DNA of 64,000 nucleotides. Origin: Drosophila persimilis (taxonomy: Eukaryota > Arthropoda > Insecta > Diptera > Drosophilidae). The DNA is taken from the NCBI RefSeq assembly GCF_003286085.1, contig NW_020825706.1, forward strand, positions 2,604,001-2,668,000, read 5' to 3'. The first letter of the stretch is position 1; every line of letters starts with the position of its first letter. Of the stretch, positions 35,755 through 46,386 are shown in pieces. A program made the position numbers and the translations under genes. The notes beneath the pieces are model-generated. The model was not told where the DNA came from, ran no database searches, and saw only the letters and a program-made list of their open reading frames with translations.

Positions 35755-36214
35755 GGTGTTGTTGCTGACTCGAGTGTCTGTGGGCAGGGCATTCAATTAA
35801 CACAAACACAATTTCTTTGCCTTGTATTATTTTAGCCAGCAGAGCGGGGCCCCAGGGATGCAGAGTGATTGAGTGGGTGGGCGTGCAGCCCTCGAACAGC
35901 TGTTCTTTGTCTGGCCTGGCCGCTTGGCAACTCTGCGAGCTATCGATAACGCTTATCGCGGCGCACTTTTAAATTGAATTAATTGTACTTTATTTATTTA
36001 AAAAAACTCATAAAATATACACAAATACACATGTAAATACTGTGTTACCATTACAAGAAACCCCACAACACGTAAATTACGATTAATTACAATAGTGACA
36101 TCGAGACAAATAGAGTGAGAGAGAGAGAGTTAAAGGAATCGCATTTTGCAGGCCGCGGCGGCCAAAAAAACCAAACCGCAGCTGCTGCTTCTACCCGCTC
36201 CTGTCCTATTGCGA
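35755..36214. other. DRG2 promoter and 3' flank of FAM234-like copy A
   Basis: Short intergenic interval. It carries a DRE near 35941 and an AT-rich part, with a GA run just before 36130, that matches the 3' flank of copy B. No coding frame is supported. Confidence 0.7.
35941..35948. promoter_or_regulatory. DRE (TATCGATA) in the DRG2 promoter
   Basis: A perfect TATCGATA palindrome, the DREF site common at fly housekeeping promoters, 187 bases upstream of the DRG2 start codon. The same motif is kept at 46112-46119 in the duplicated segment. Confidence 0.75.
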
Positions 36215-38439
36215 TTAGCGATTAGCATAGTAACCATGACCATGGTTACCCATGAACTCCGTCCAACGTTGTGCGTCCATGGGATCCAGCTCGGAGCAGA
36301 CCTCGCCCGGCTGCAGCGATCGGCAGGTGCATGTGATCCCAATGCGGGTCACAATCAACTGCGACTCGTATTTGGGCAGAGCGGGCTCCGAGTCCACAAG
36401 CCGCTCGTTGAGGCACTGCTTGAGGAACTGTTTGCGCAAAACGCGCAAATTATCGATGGTATAGCCTGCAAAATAGACAATAACAATATACAGATTTCAC
36501 TTTCTTTCCTATGATCTCACTTTTATAGGCGCTGATCTTCTCCTCCACGCAGCTGAGATCCTGGGGGGAGAACAGCGGCGGATAGGCCTCCGATTCGCGT
36601 ATGTTGAGCACAAAGGCAAAGTCCAGTGACGAGCTGGCATTGCCCAGGGCCTTCAGCAGAACCCCAGTGGAGGAAATGGAGGCTAAATACCAATCGGACT
36701 CCTCTGCTCCTCCCTCCTCGCCGGCTGCTGTGGCCTGATGTGGCTGATATGTGGCTGATGTGGTCTCCTTGCGTCGCTGAAGCTGCTCCCTTGCCAGCAG
36801 ATTCTTGAGCAGTTTCGGGTGCTTGAGCGGCGACTTCTTGCCGGCTGGAGCTGGCCGCTGTGTGCGATTCAGCTGCACCTCCAGATCGTCGGTGCTGAAG
36901 AGCACCGCTCCTGGCGGCTCAATGTGCCGGGCAATCGCGTAGAGCTTCAGCACCGTGGATTCATTGTAGCGAAGGCGACAGGTGTCCGCCCGGGCCTGCA
37001 GGATGATGTCGCTGTCCGGCACGAACTCGTAGGCATCCCGCGCATTGGGTTTATTGCGGCACTGGATCTGCCAGTGCAGGAAGAAGTCTCCCCCGAAGCT
37101 CTGCGAAATGGAGACTCCCCCGAGGAGACTGTTCGCCCCACCGGCATCCGTCATCATGGCGTTGAGCAGGGGCTGTCCTGTGCGTCCGTCCAGGATGGTG
37201 GTCTGCGAGTAGTAGTAGACGGGGAAGCCCGGTCCCGAGTTGTACTTAACCATGAAATCGGTGACATTGTCGTGGTTGAAGTGGCCCGGCACGATGGCAC
37301 TCACGCACTCGCTGGCGGGGAAGGTGTAGTTCCACATGACGCTGTAGTTGGCACCGTTGAAGGCGTAGACGGTGCTGTTGAAGGCGGCCACCACCACATC
37401 GGAGATGCCGTCTCCATTGAGATCGGTGAGTACGGCAGGGACCATCAGACCCGATCCCGGCTGCTGGTAGAGCGGCGTGAAATGCTTCTCACTCGTGTGG
37501 GCCATCAACGAGTGCAGGCGGAGGGAGTAGACTCCTCCGGGGGTGTTCTGGCCACCCGTGAGGATCAGCAGGACATCGGTGCCGTCCGCCTGGGTGAGCA
37601 GTTGGATGGGCACGAACATCTCCTCGCGGTAGGGCGTGGGGATGCTGCGGATGACCTTGCCCGTCTTCCCGGAGATCAGCTTGATGTGCCCCGCCTTGGA
37701 CTCTTCGCGCTCCTCCAGATGGGCGGCAATCAGCTCGGGAACTGCATCGCCATCCAGATCGCGAAGAACATTGATCGTATAGAGATCCATGACGATGGGG
37801 GAATTGGTCTCCACCTCCAGCTCACGAAAGTGCCAGATGACCGAGCCAGTGCGTCCATTGATGGCATAAATCATCTAACAAAAGGGATTTCCGGTAAGGA
37901 TTCAGCCACGAAAAGACTTTAATAATGCTCACCCCCAGTCTTCCAGCTGCCACACAATCCGTGCCGCCATCCCCGTCCACATCGGCGCTGCAGTGCAGCG
38001 AGAAGACATTGGCCACGCTCCAGGACTGCCACAGAATGGAGCCATCCCTGCCATTAAGGGCCACCACACCGCCCTCGCAGGGAACCTCGTCCTCGCCCTG
38101 GGAGGACTTGCATCTGGGCAGGGGTATGCCCTCGTAGTGGATGTTGTCGTCCACGCCATAGCCAAAGATCACATCCTGGACGCCATCCCCGTTCAGATCC
38201 GCCGCTCGCAGCGGACTCTCGCTGTTCATGCGCGCCAGGCTGCGTGTCCAGCGCTTCTGGACACTGATCTGAGTGCAGGGCACGAACTCGCTGCCCAAAC
38301 TGCTCCCATACCCGACGCTGGAGGAGCCTGCCAGCTGGTTGGCGGCGAGGCTGAGCAGAGCACAGATCACGGTCACCTTCACAGCATAGCAGAAGGGGTC
38401 AAAGCCGCGTCCGCAGCGCCGTCGCTTGTGGAGCTTCAT
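36215..38439 (-). CDS. FAM234-like FG-GAP protein, truncated duplicate (copy A)
   Basis: Three exons, 37933-38439, 36521-37874 and 36215-36465, would encode 703 aa from an internal ATG (MKLHKRRRCGRGFDPF). Compared with copy B it lacks the first coding exon. In the frame that would continue from it there is a TAA shortly before the new start. It has lost a net 32 codons after the membrane segment, and a net 524 bases (468 coding plus the 56-base intron) joining exon 3 directly to exon 4. Both losses keep the frame. The propeller part with DLNGDGVQDVIFGYG and DLNGDGISDVVVAAFN is intact and looks identical to B. The signal anchor is shortened (VICALLSLAANQL). No original promoter remains, so it is either an expressed truncated paralogue or a very young pseudogene. 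Confidence 0.6.
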
Positions 38440-38546
38440 GATGGGAGCGGAGGATCCCGAGCTGGGAACTTAACCCGAGCTGTGTTTGCGCCGTGGCTGC
38501 GCTTCGCTGCGCTAAAGGTGGATACAATGGGCTATGGATGCATATA

Positions 38547-38555
38547 AATTGTCAT
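38547..38555. repeat. Target-site duplication, left
   Basis: AATTGTCAT, repeated exactly at 43823-43831, flanks the I-clade element. Confidence 0.85.
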
Positions 38556-41500
38556 TATTATTATTATTATTATATAAAGCTAATAAATAGATAAAACTAG
38601 GTATTAACAATGTGTGGGGCTATAGCTACTGAGGCCTTAAGCTCGCTATGGTATAATTATTCACTTGAGTATGTATGAATTTATATACATATATTTACAG
38701 GGTTGGTTTTATACGATATTGTATGTTGTAAAGGAATTATTATCTAGTATACTAGTTGTGTATATATGTATATGTACAGGGATGATAGTTTATGAGTTTA
38801 TATGTAGTGAATGATTTTGGATTGAACTAGGTAGTTGATTATTATTTTTGCGTTATTGTTGTTTGGGGTGGAGATGTATTGAATGGGGTCGGTGTTATGG
38901 AATATTGTGGATTTTTGTAGAGAGAGTGTGGGGCATATGTATAGTATGTGTCTTATGTCTATGGTTGGTTTGTGGCACAGTGGGCATGCGTTGGAGGATG
39001 TTTTATCCATGTAGTGGGCATTGGTGAATCTTGTGTGCCCTAGTCTCAGTCTGTTTAGGATGACTTGGTGTTTTCTGTTAAGGTTGTTTATGTTTTTGGG
39101 GGGAGGATGAGTGGAAGATAGATTGATAACTTGTTGGTACCATGGGGAAGTCTTAGTGAGGAGGTCTGTTTGTTTCGATAGGAGGATTTTCTTAAGGAAT
39201 AGTGAGATGTTGTTAGAATTATGATTGGGGGTTGTTTGGAGGTAGCTTTGGCTGCGGTGTCAGCAATTTCGTTCCCTGTTATGCCAATGTGGCTAGGTAT
39301 CCAGATAATTGTTATTTTGGGAATAGTTTGGTGACGAGGTTACGGATTGTGGTGGGGTAGTACGAGGAATTGTTGGGATTGGTAATTGCGGAAATAGAAG
39401 AGAGTGAGTCTGTGCAGATAACGTATCTTCCGCGTTTCTTGCGGCTTAATACTGTGTAAGTACTGTGGAAGTAGTCCGGATTTTATGGTTGATGACTCAC
39501 TGCAGATGCTATAGCTGGTAATGCCTGCTGCTTTGGACCCGTCTGTGTATAGGAAGGTGTGTTGGTGGAGGTTGGATTTGATGGTGTGGAAGAGTTGGTG
39601 GAAGACTATTGGGGGGGGGGGGTGGTGTTTTTATAGTGTTTGGATAGGGGATGTTGGTTGATTTAAGGATGGTTGTCATGTTGAATTTATTGGTCTTGGA
39701 GGTTTTAATCGGGGAGAACGGTATGAGGTTATTCTGGGAAATTTATTTGGCTCTGTCAATCGTGCTTAGCAATCTGTGTTTTTTTTTTTTAGGTTTTTTG
39801 GGAGTGTGTTTAGGGGGGAGTCTTTAGCGTGAATGAGGTTTTTGAATATTTTGCCTGTTAGAAAGTCTCGCTTGTTATCCAAGGTGTGTAAGTTGGCTTC
39901 GGATAGAAGGTTGTTAGTGGGTGTGGTGCGGAATGCACCCAGGGCGACTCTTGTTGCTGCATTAATCGTAGTTTTCAGGCGGTTAAGCTGGCTTTTTGGT
40001 GCGTAACCGTATATGGGGAGGCAGAAGTCTACTTTGGATATGATTAGAGATTTCATAATTTGTACAAGTGTTGAGGTGTGGCAGTTGTATTTTAAGGACG
40101 AGAGGTGTTTGATAATGCCCAGTGGCTTGGAAAGGTCTATTTTGAATTTATTGATGTCCGAATTCCAGTTGTATCTGGAGTTGAGTGTGAGGCCTAGTAG
40201 TCTGAGTGAGCTGTTTTGGTTGATGGATGTGTTGCCAGTAAAGAATTTTGGTTTGCAGTTATGTATGCTTGCGACATATGTGTAGGAGTTTTGTCTTTGG
40301 AGAGGTCTGCTCCTGACTGAGTGCACCAGTTGTTTATTTGGTTGAGGATTGATTGGATGTCGGTTGTGGGGCTTTTCCTTTTTGCTGTGTTGGATGATAA
40401 GGAGGTAGTCGTCAGCGTATGCAGTGAAGAGTGGGTTGTACGCTATAAGAAAAAGGATAAGTGAGATGGGGGAGCCTTGGGGTATGCCGTTGGGGAGTGG
40501 GCCGGTGTTCGAGAGGTTAGAGCAACTTTTCACAAGAATTTTCCTGTTTGACATGAAGCTTATGACATATTGTAACATTCGTGGATCTACTTTCCATTTT
40601 TTTAGTTGTTGAATGATGGAGTGGATTCCTATTTTGTCGAAAGCTTTGGTGAAGTCAAGGGATAGCTAGATGGTAGCTAGATGGTCTACGTAGAGTAGAC
40701 TGTCTAGTACCGATTTGCCTCTTTTAAAGCCTAGTTGGCTGTTGTGAATTAGTTTGTTGTTCAAAACAAACCACCATAACATTTTTGCCACTATCTTATC
40801 GAGCGTTTTGGCTAGGCATGAGTTAAGTGATATAGGTCTGTGGGATTTAATGTCTGTTAGCGGTTTTTGTGGTTTTAGAATCGGGAGGACTAGGCTGAAT
40901 TTGAGTCGAGTATTTTGTTAAAGTGGTCTATTATTCTGGTTTTAAGGGTGGGGGGTGCGTTTTTTATCATTGAGTAGGAGATGCGGTCGAGGCCGGGGGT
41001 GTTTCCTTTCAGGGAGTACAGTGCTGATGAGAATTCTATGAGTGTAATGTCCTTTTCGATTTCTAATGCTGGTGGAGTTGGGGCTTTATATGGGAGTCTG
41101 TGTGGGAGTTGTTCGTCCGGAATGTTGCGGAGAAATTACGATCGTGAGCTTCTTCTGACCACGTGTGGGCGAAGGAGTTGGCTATCTCGGTTTGGTTAGT
41201 TGTGTTTGTTTGGTGTGTGCGTTAAAGATATTGTGAATGTTTTTGACAGGGTAAAGTCCGCATAGTCGTCTGATGTTAGACCATGTTGAGGATGTGTCTG
41301 AGGTAGGGTGTATTTGGGCTGTGAAATCAAGAATCGATTTCTGTTTAGCTTCCCTGATTGCTCTTTTGAATTTGGCATTTGCTTTTTTTTTTGTATTCTA
41401 TGTAGTTGGTGTTGTTTATGTCTCGTTTGAGTTTATTCCATTTTGTTGTTTTTGAACTTTTAAGGATTGCTGGTTCTTTGTTCCACCAGGGAACGGTACG

Positions 41501-43822
41501 GGGGAGGGAGAAAGTGGTGTTTTGGGGGATGGAAAGATGGGCGCTTTGGATTATTATTTTTTTTATTAGAGCGTTTTCCCTGTTGACGTTGTCGCTTGTT
41601 TGGGAAGTGGAGTTGAGTTTGTGGATGTGTTTTTGGTAGAGGTCCCAGTCGGCTCTTTTCAGTTTGAAGGACGGTTTTGAGGTAAATTTTGGAAGGGATG
41701 GGTTGTTGAAAAGGGAGATTAGTATGGGGAAGTGGTCGCTACCGTGGAGGTCGTCTATTACTTTCCAGAGGAGTTCTGGAGCAATAGTTGCTGATGCTAG
41801 GGAGAGGTCAATGTGGGTGAATGTCTTGTGTGTTGAGAAGTGGGTGGGGAATTTGTTGTTTAGGAGGATGTAGTTTGAATGATCTAAGAAGGAGGCTAAA
41901 GTTTTCGCTCTTAGGTTGGCTTTAGGTGAGCCCCAGTAGGGGTGCCAGCTGTTAAAGTCTCCTAGGACTAGAGTGGGATCGTTTGTGGTTAGTGCTAGGA
42001 CGTTATGTAGATTGCGGGAGTTGAAGAGTTTGTTAGGGGAGATGTATGCGGATATGATGTTCACTTTGGATTTTGATTTGATGTTGACACCCTCAGCGTC
42101 AAAGTCGGAGTTGAGAGGGATTTGGGTGTGGGATATGGAGTTGTGTATGAGAATGGCTGTGCCAACAAAAGTATTAAGCTGGTTATAGCTGCAGTATATT
42201 GAATAGTTGGTTGGAATAGGGAGATAGTTGGGGTTGGATATGTGGGTTTCTTGTAGGGCAACAGTTAGGGGGTTATATGCTTTCATGAGACTTTGTAATT
42301 CAATGTAGTTGTTTTTGTAGCCGTGTATGTTCCATTGCATTATTTTAAGTTGCATGCTAGTGATTGTATTTACTTCCAAGGGGCTTGAAATGAATGTTAA
42401 TACTATTGTTATTATTTAAAGATCTTCTTCGTTGTAGATTTGGTTAGAAAGGGAGTTGTTAGTTAGTGACGCTAGGTTTGTAGTTTTTGTTTTTTCGGAT
42501 TTATCTTTTGCCTTGAGTGGCTTGGTGACTAGGTTGAGTTTGTCCTTTTCTTTAGTCCAGCTTCGGAGTTTGCGGTCGGTATCTGGGATGGTTTTTGTGT
42601 TTCCTCGAGGTCTGTGTCCATGGCCATTTCTTCTTGGGTGGGTTGCTGGATTGATTTGGATGGGTGTGTGTTTGAGTCTGAGATGTCTGCGTAGTTTGTA
42701 ATTGGCCTTTTGTGCTGTGTGGTCTGAGTGTTGTGTGATGATGAAGGGTGGTTGGGGGTCGGTACTACTGTTTGTGATTTTGCAGCTATCTCGGCGTATG
42801 GTGTGGATTGGTGTGTGTTGCGTTGAAAATATATTTTTTTGCGGTTAAGAAGTCTACTTTCTCGGAGGATTTGATATTTGCAATCTCTTTTTGCTTGAGG
42901 AATTCCGGGCATTTGGGGTCTAGTGGGCTGTGGTTGTTTTGGATGTTGATGTTATGTTTGCAGTTGCTGCAGAATTTGGGCTTGGAGCATAGATCGTCGT
43001 CGGCTGGGTGTACTTCGGAGCAGTTTTTGCAGATTTTGGGGTTTGTGCAGTATTTGGTTGGGTGGCCGAATTTCTGGCAATTATTGCATTTGAGGGGGCG
43101 AGGCGTTTGGGGGCGATCGTTTACTCGTTCGTATCCTATCATGATGTGTTGGGGGAGTGTTGGTGCATCGAATGTGAGGATGATCAGACCGGTTTCTTGG
43201 AGTAAGCCGTCTTTGTGTTTGTGAATTTTAGTTGCGTCAATGACCTTTTGAGTTTTGAGTTCGCTTTTGATGACTTCTATTTCTATGTTGCGTAAATCAT
43301 TGGAGTAGATGACACCTTTGGAGGAGTTAAGGGTTTTGTGATCAGATGCAATCACTGGAAAGTCGTGGAATTTTACGATTTTCATGAGCTTTGATGCCTG
43401 TGTTGTTCCTTTTGTTTTAATGAGCAGTGAACCGTCCCTGATTTTTTTGACTGAGTCTACTTCACCTCCACTTTGAAATCTATGACTTTTTTAATAATGA
43501 AGGGGGAAACGTTTTCGAAGGTTTTATTGTCTGTTCTGATTATTGTAATATATTTGGGTTCGAGAAACGATGATTTGTCCCACGGTGCGTGGAATTTGGG
43601 GTCTGGTGGTCGCGACATTTCAGGTAGGCTAGGGCTGACGGCCGCTGCACTTAATGTTCTAACTGTTCGTTAGGTGTGTTTGTTTTTGGTTTTTTTGGGA
43701 GTTTGCTTTGTGCACTTGAATGTTGTTGTGTTAGGTTTTGTGCGTTGGATTTCGGTGTGCTCGCTGTTGGTTACATTTGGCGCGTCTTTACTTGACGGAG
43801 TATAGACTGAGACTGTGATATG
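38556..43822 (-). mobile_element. I-clade non-LTR retrotransposon, degraded
   Basis: A 5.27-kb element on the minus strand, flanked by a 9-bp target-site duplication and ending in (TAA)n, the 3' end typical of I elements. ORF1 (about 43618-42500) encodes a Gag-like protein with three cysteine-rich knuckles, starting CNNCQKFGHPTKYC. ORF2 (about 42379-38798) has an endonuclease/exonuclease domain (IMQWNIHGYKNN, LGDFNSWHPYWG, GSDHFPI), a reverse transcriptase with FTAYADDYLL, an RNase H-like region near 39250-39500 (IWIPSHIGITGNEIADTAA) and a C-terminal zinc knuckle (CPLCHKPTIDIRHILYIC). Both reading frames are broken by frameshifts (near 43485, 42840, 41360 and within the reverse transcriptase to RNase H stretch), so it is inactive. 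Length and order match full-length I elements (about 5.4 kb). Confidence 0.92.
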
Positions 43823-43831
43823 AATTGTCAT
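43823..43831. repeat. Target-site duplication, right
   Basis: AATTGTCAT, identical to 38547-38555. Confidence 0.85.
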
Positions 43832-44249
43832 ATTTTATACATTTTAATCAAACTTTTGTAAAAACCAAATTTGTTATATATATTGTATACATTGATCATT
43901 CATATCACTATGGCATTTTCCAGCAAATATCTAATTTACATAAGTCGCAGTAAGAATTTTAAATTGTTTTAGCCTTCACTGGCTTTAGTTTCACTCACAT
44001 AATCACAAACTATCGGGGATTTTAGCTTAGAACCTAGTGCTAATGTGATGTCGGAAAACTTAATTATAAAACAATGAACACGAACAAGATTCAGATAGCC
44101 ACTAAGCAATGCCATTTAAATTTATGGAAGATTTCAAGCATAGGGAATGGGAAATAAATGCATTTGCTACGCTTTAGCACTGTTTAAATTGAGTAATTAA
44201 CTGAAATAAGATTAAAGTTGTTTTCTATTTGTCACACTTGAATTTTATA
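43832..44249. other. AT-rich DNA between retrotransposon and PIG-Q-like fragment
   Basis: No homology to copy B flanks and no coding frame is seen. It may be the 3' flank of the PIG-Q-like fragment that moved with it. Confidence 0.5.
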
Positions 44250-44757
44250 ATGTTTATGCAGCAGAAATGTCTTCACTGGGAGTGCAACGTCCTCGATTTT
44301 AAGACAGTCAATTTCGTGTAGTTCCTTTCGTAACCATTTAAGGTACACTTCTGGTGGGAAACATACAAGTTTTCGGCGAAAAAACTCAAAGATCGCCAAA
44401 GCTGCATGTTTAAGTGACTTTAAAAAGACAAAACCACATAGAAAACAAGGCTAGTGGGAAAAATAAATAAAATTATGAGCTTCACTACTGCCTTTTAAAA
44501 TATTATAGCGATTACCACGAACCACTTACCAAAGTACGGATAATCCTTTCTTTTCGACTTTATACAGAACTTTGGTATAACTATGGAAACAATGCGAATG
44601 CAATGAAACAATTGATATTAAATCTGAAAGAATAGCTATCTGGAATGTAAACCCCAGGCATGCAAATACTCCAATGACCAGGAAAACTTGTCGTACTATT
44701 GGTTCAATCAAATCCAAAACGAGGGGGAACGTTGTGAGTTGCTGCGGACACCGCAAC
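44250..44757 (-). pseudogene. PIG-Q/GPI1-like gene fragment with a frameshift
   Basis: A 77-codon stretch (44757-44526) reads IEPIVRQVFLVIGVFACLGF, then IAILSDLISIVSLHSHCFH and KGLSVLW. This matches the PIG-Q family block in which human has VRQVFVV, then AIVSDILALLTFHIYCFYVY and HGLSSLW. PIG-Q is a subunit of the ER enzyme that makes GlcNAc-phosphatidylinositol in GPI-anchor synthesis. A normal donor (TTTG/GTAAGTG) follows, and after an acceptor near 44452 the next block (PTSLVFYVVLSF, matching human PTTALYYLVFT) runs into a stop. The family-like continuation (LKSLKHAALAIFEFF) is in another frame, so there is a frameshift. The upstream end is cut by the TIR repeat at 44765. The intron shows DNA-level duplication, not retrocopying. 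Confidence 0.5.
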
Positions 44758-44764
44758 TCTACAG

Positions 44765-45803
44765 TTATACCCGATACTAAGTCAGTATGGCTCTCCTCCG
44801 GCAGCCGGCGCTAATATTAAACGACACGACAAAGAGTGCGTGCGAGAGAGACAGAAAATCAGTCTGTGCGTGACGTAGGGCGCTGCGTAGCCACTGCAAA
44901 TTGATTTGTTCCTGTTGGCTATAAAAATTATCTGATCTGATCCAGACTCAGCAATCTGATAGATATGGTCATTCTCTATGATTCTGCGTTTTTAGTGTTC
45001 TCGAATCTGCAATATTGTGGATGCAACAGATTCTCGTCCTTTGTGGGGGCGGAAGGGGGTGGGGCGAAATTCTGAGATATACGTTTTATAGTGAGATCTA
45101 ACAGAAGTGCGGATACCAAATTTGGTTACTCTAGCCTTAATAGTCTCTGAGATTTGTGGTTGCCCCAGATTTTCGTCCTTTGCGGGGGCGGAAGGGGGTG
45201 CGGCGAAATTTTGACACAAAACGGTCAAGGTCCGATATCACAGGAGTGTGGATACCAAATTTGGTTGCTCTAGCTCTTATGGGTTCTGAGATCCTTGAAC
45301 TCATATTTTGCAATTGGCAAAACCGACCATGAAACCTGTGTGTTAGAGTGAGACAGAGCGAGAAAGAGTGAAATTGTTTTCGTGATTCTGGCTATAATAA
45401 TTATAGGATCTGGCTCAGATTTTGCACTCTATAAGATTTAGTCATCTTCTACGATTCTGCGTATCGTCGAAATTGTGGATGCCACAGATTTTCGCCCTTT
45501 GGGGGGGCGGAAGTGGGCGGGGCAAAGTTTTGAAATATTTTTGTAGCAGTGACATATCACAGAAGTCTGGATCCAAAACATCGTTGCTCTAGCTCTTATA
45601 GTCTTTGAGCACTAGGCGCTGAAGGGGTACGGACAGACGGACGGACGGACAGACAGACATGGCTCAATCGGCTCGGCTATTGATGCTGATCAAAAATATA
45701 TATACTTTATGGGGTCGGAAACGATTCCTTCTGGACGTTACACACATCCACTTTTACCACAAATCTAATATACCCCAATACTCATTTTGAGTATCGGGTA
45801 TAA
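44765..45803. mobile_element. 1-kb repeat with 14-bp terminal inverted repeats
   Basis: The left end TTATACCCGATACT (44765-44778) is the exact reverse complement of the right end AGTATCGGGTATAA (45790-45803). Inside are three diverged copies of a block around 'tcctttgygggggcggaag' (near 45035, 45176 and 45493), each followed by 'accaaatttggttgctcta'-like words. A GGACGGACAGAC run and the widely dispersed 'cggctattgatgctgatca' to 'acttttaccacaaatc' tail follow. No protein is encoded. Terminal structure suggests a non-autonomous DNA element; family not assigned. I saw no target-site duplication. Confidence 0.7.
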
Positions 45804-45866
45804 AAATGGACCACAACTGAATATGATCGAGTATTGAGTCGAGTCTGAGGGGTGTTGCCGGCTAAC

Positions 45867-45930
45867 CTTTGTTCTTTTGCGTGCGTGCGATCTCACGCTC
45901 GATCTCAGCAATCTTCTCTAGGATGCCCAT
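45867..45930 (-). pseudogene. Orphan duplicate of DRG2 exon 1
   Basis: Encodes the same 21 residues as the real first exon ([20 protein letters not shown] plus K). The donor has changed from GTAAGC to GTTAGC, and no DRG2 exons follow; the next DNA on its transcription path is the TIR repeat and the PIG-Q-like fragment. It retains an upstream DRE, so transcription could still start here. Confidence 0.92.
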
Positions 45931-46111
45931 GGTGTTGTTGCTGACTCGAGGGTCTGTGGGCAGAGCATTCAGTTAACACAAACACAATTTCTTTGCCTTG
46001 TATTATTTTAGCCAGCAGAGCGGGGCCCCAGGGATGCAGAGAGATTGTGTGGGTGGGTGCGCAGCCCTCGAACAGCTGTTTTTGGTCTGGACGCCTGGCA
46101 ACTCTGCGAGC

Positions 46112-46119
46112 TATCGATA
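46112..46119. promoter_or_regulatory. DRE (TATCGATA) in duplicated DRG2 promoter
   Basis: The counterpart of 35941-35948. It is intact, although the gene it would drive is reduced to one exon. Confidence 0.65.
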
Positions 46120-46386
46120 TCGCTATCGCGGCGCACTTTTAAATTGGATTAATTGTACTCTATTTATTTAAAAAAACTCATAAAATATACACAAATACAC
46201 ATGTAAATACTGTGTTACCATTACAAGAAACCCCACAACACGTAAATTACGATTAATTACAATAGTGACATCGAGACAAATAGAGTGAGAGAGAGAGAGA
46301 GTTAAAGGAATCGCATTTTGCAGGCCGCGGCGGCCAAAAAAACCAAACCGCAGCTGCTGCTTCTACCCGCTCCTGTCCTATTGCGA

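Larger units (their letters stand above)
35661..38545. repeat. Tandem segmental duplication, proximal copy (A)
   Basis: Homologous to 45836-49365. The segment begins in DRG2 intron 1 (shared GGGGTGTTGCCGGCT), runs through DRG2 exon 1, the DRE promoter and the FAM234-like gene, and ends within that gene's first intron at a shared GGATGCATAT. The right end lies next to the retrotransposon. The coordinate offset to copy B is 10172 on the left and 10696 through 36947-38165, showing a net 524-base deletion in A. Confidence 0.95.

Noticed and set aside
36819..37922. 367-codon plus-strand frame (and its twin 47620-48618, and 48689-49600)
   Set aside because: Shadow of the GC3-rich FAM234-like exons on the other strand; it runs through their introns and has no signals of its own.
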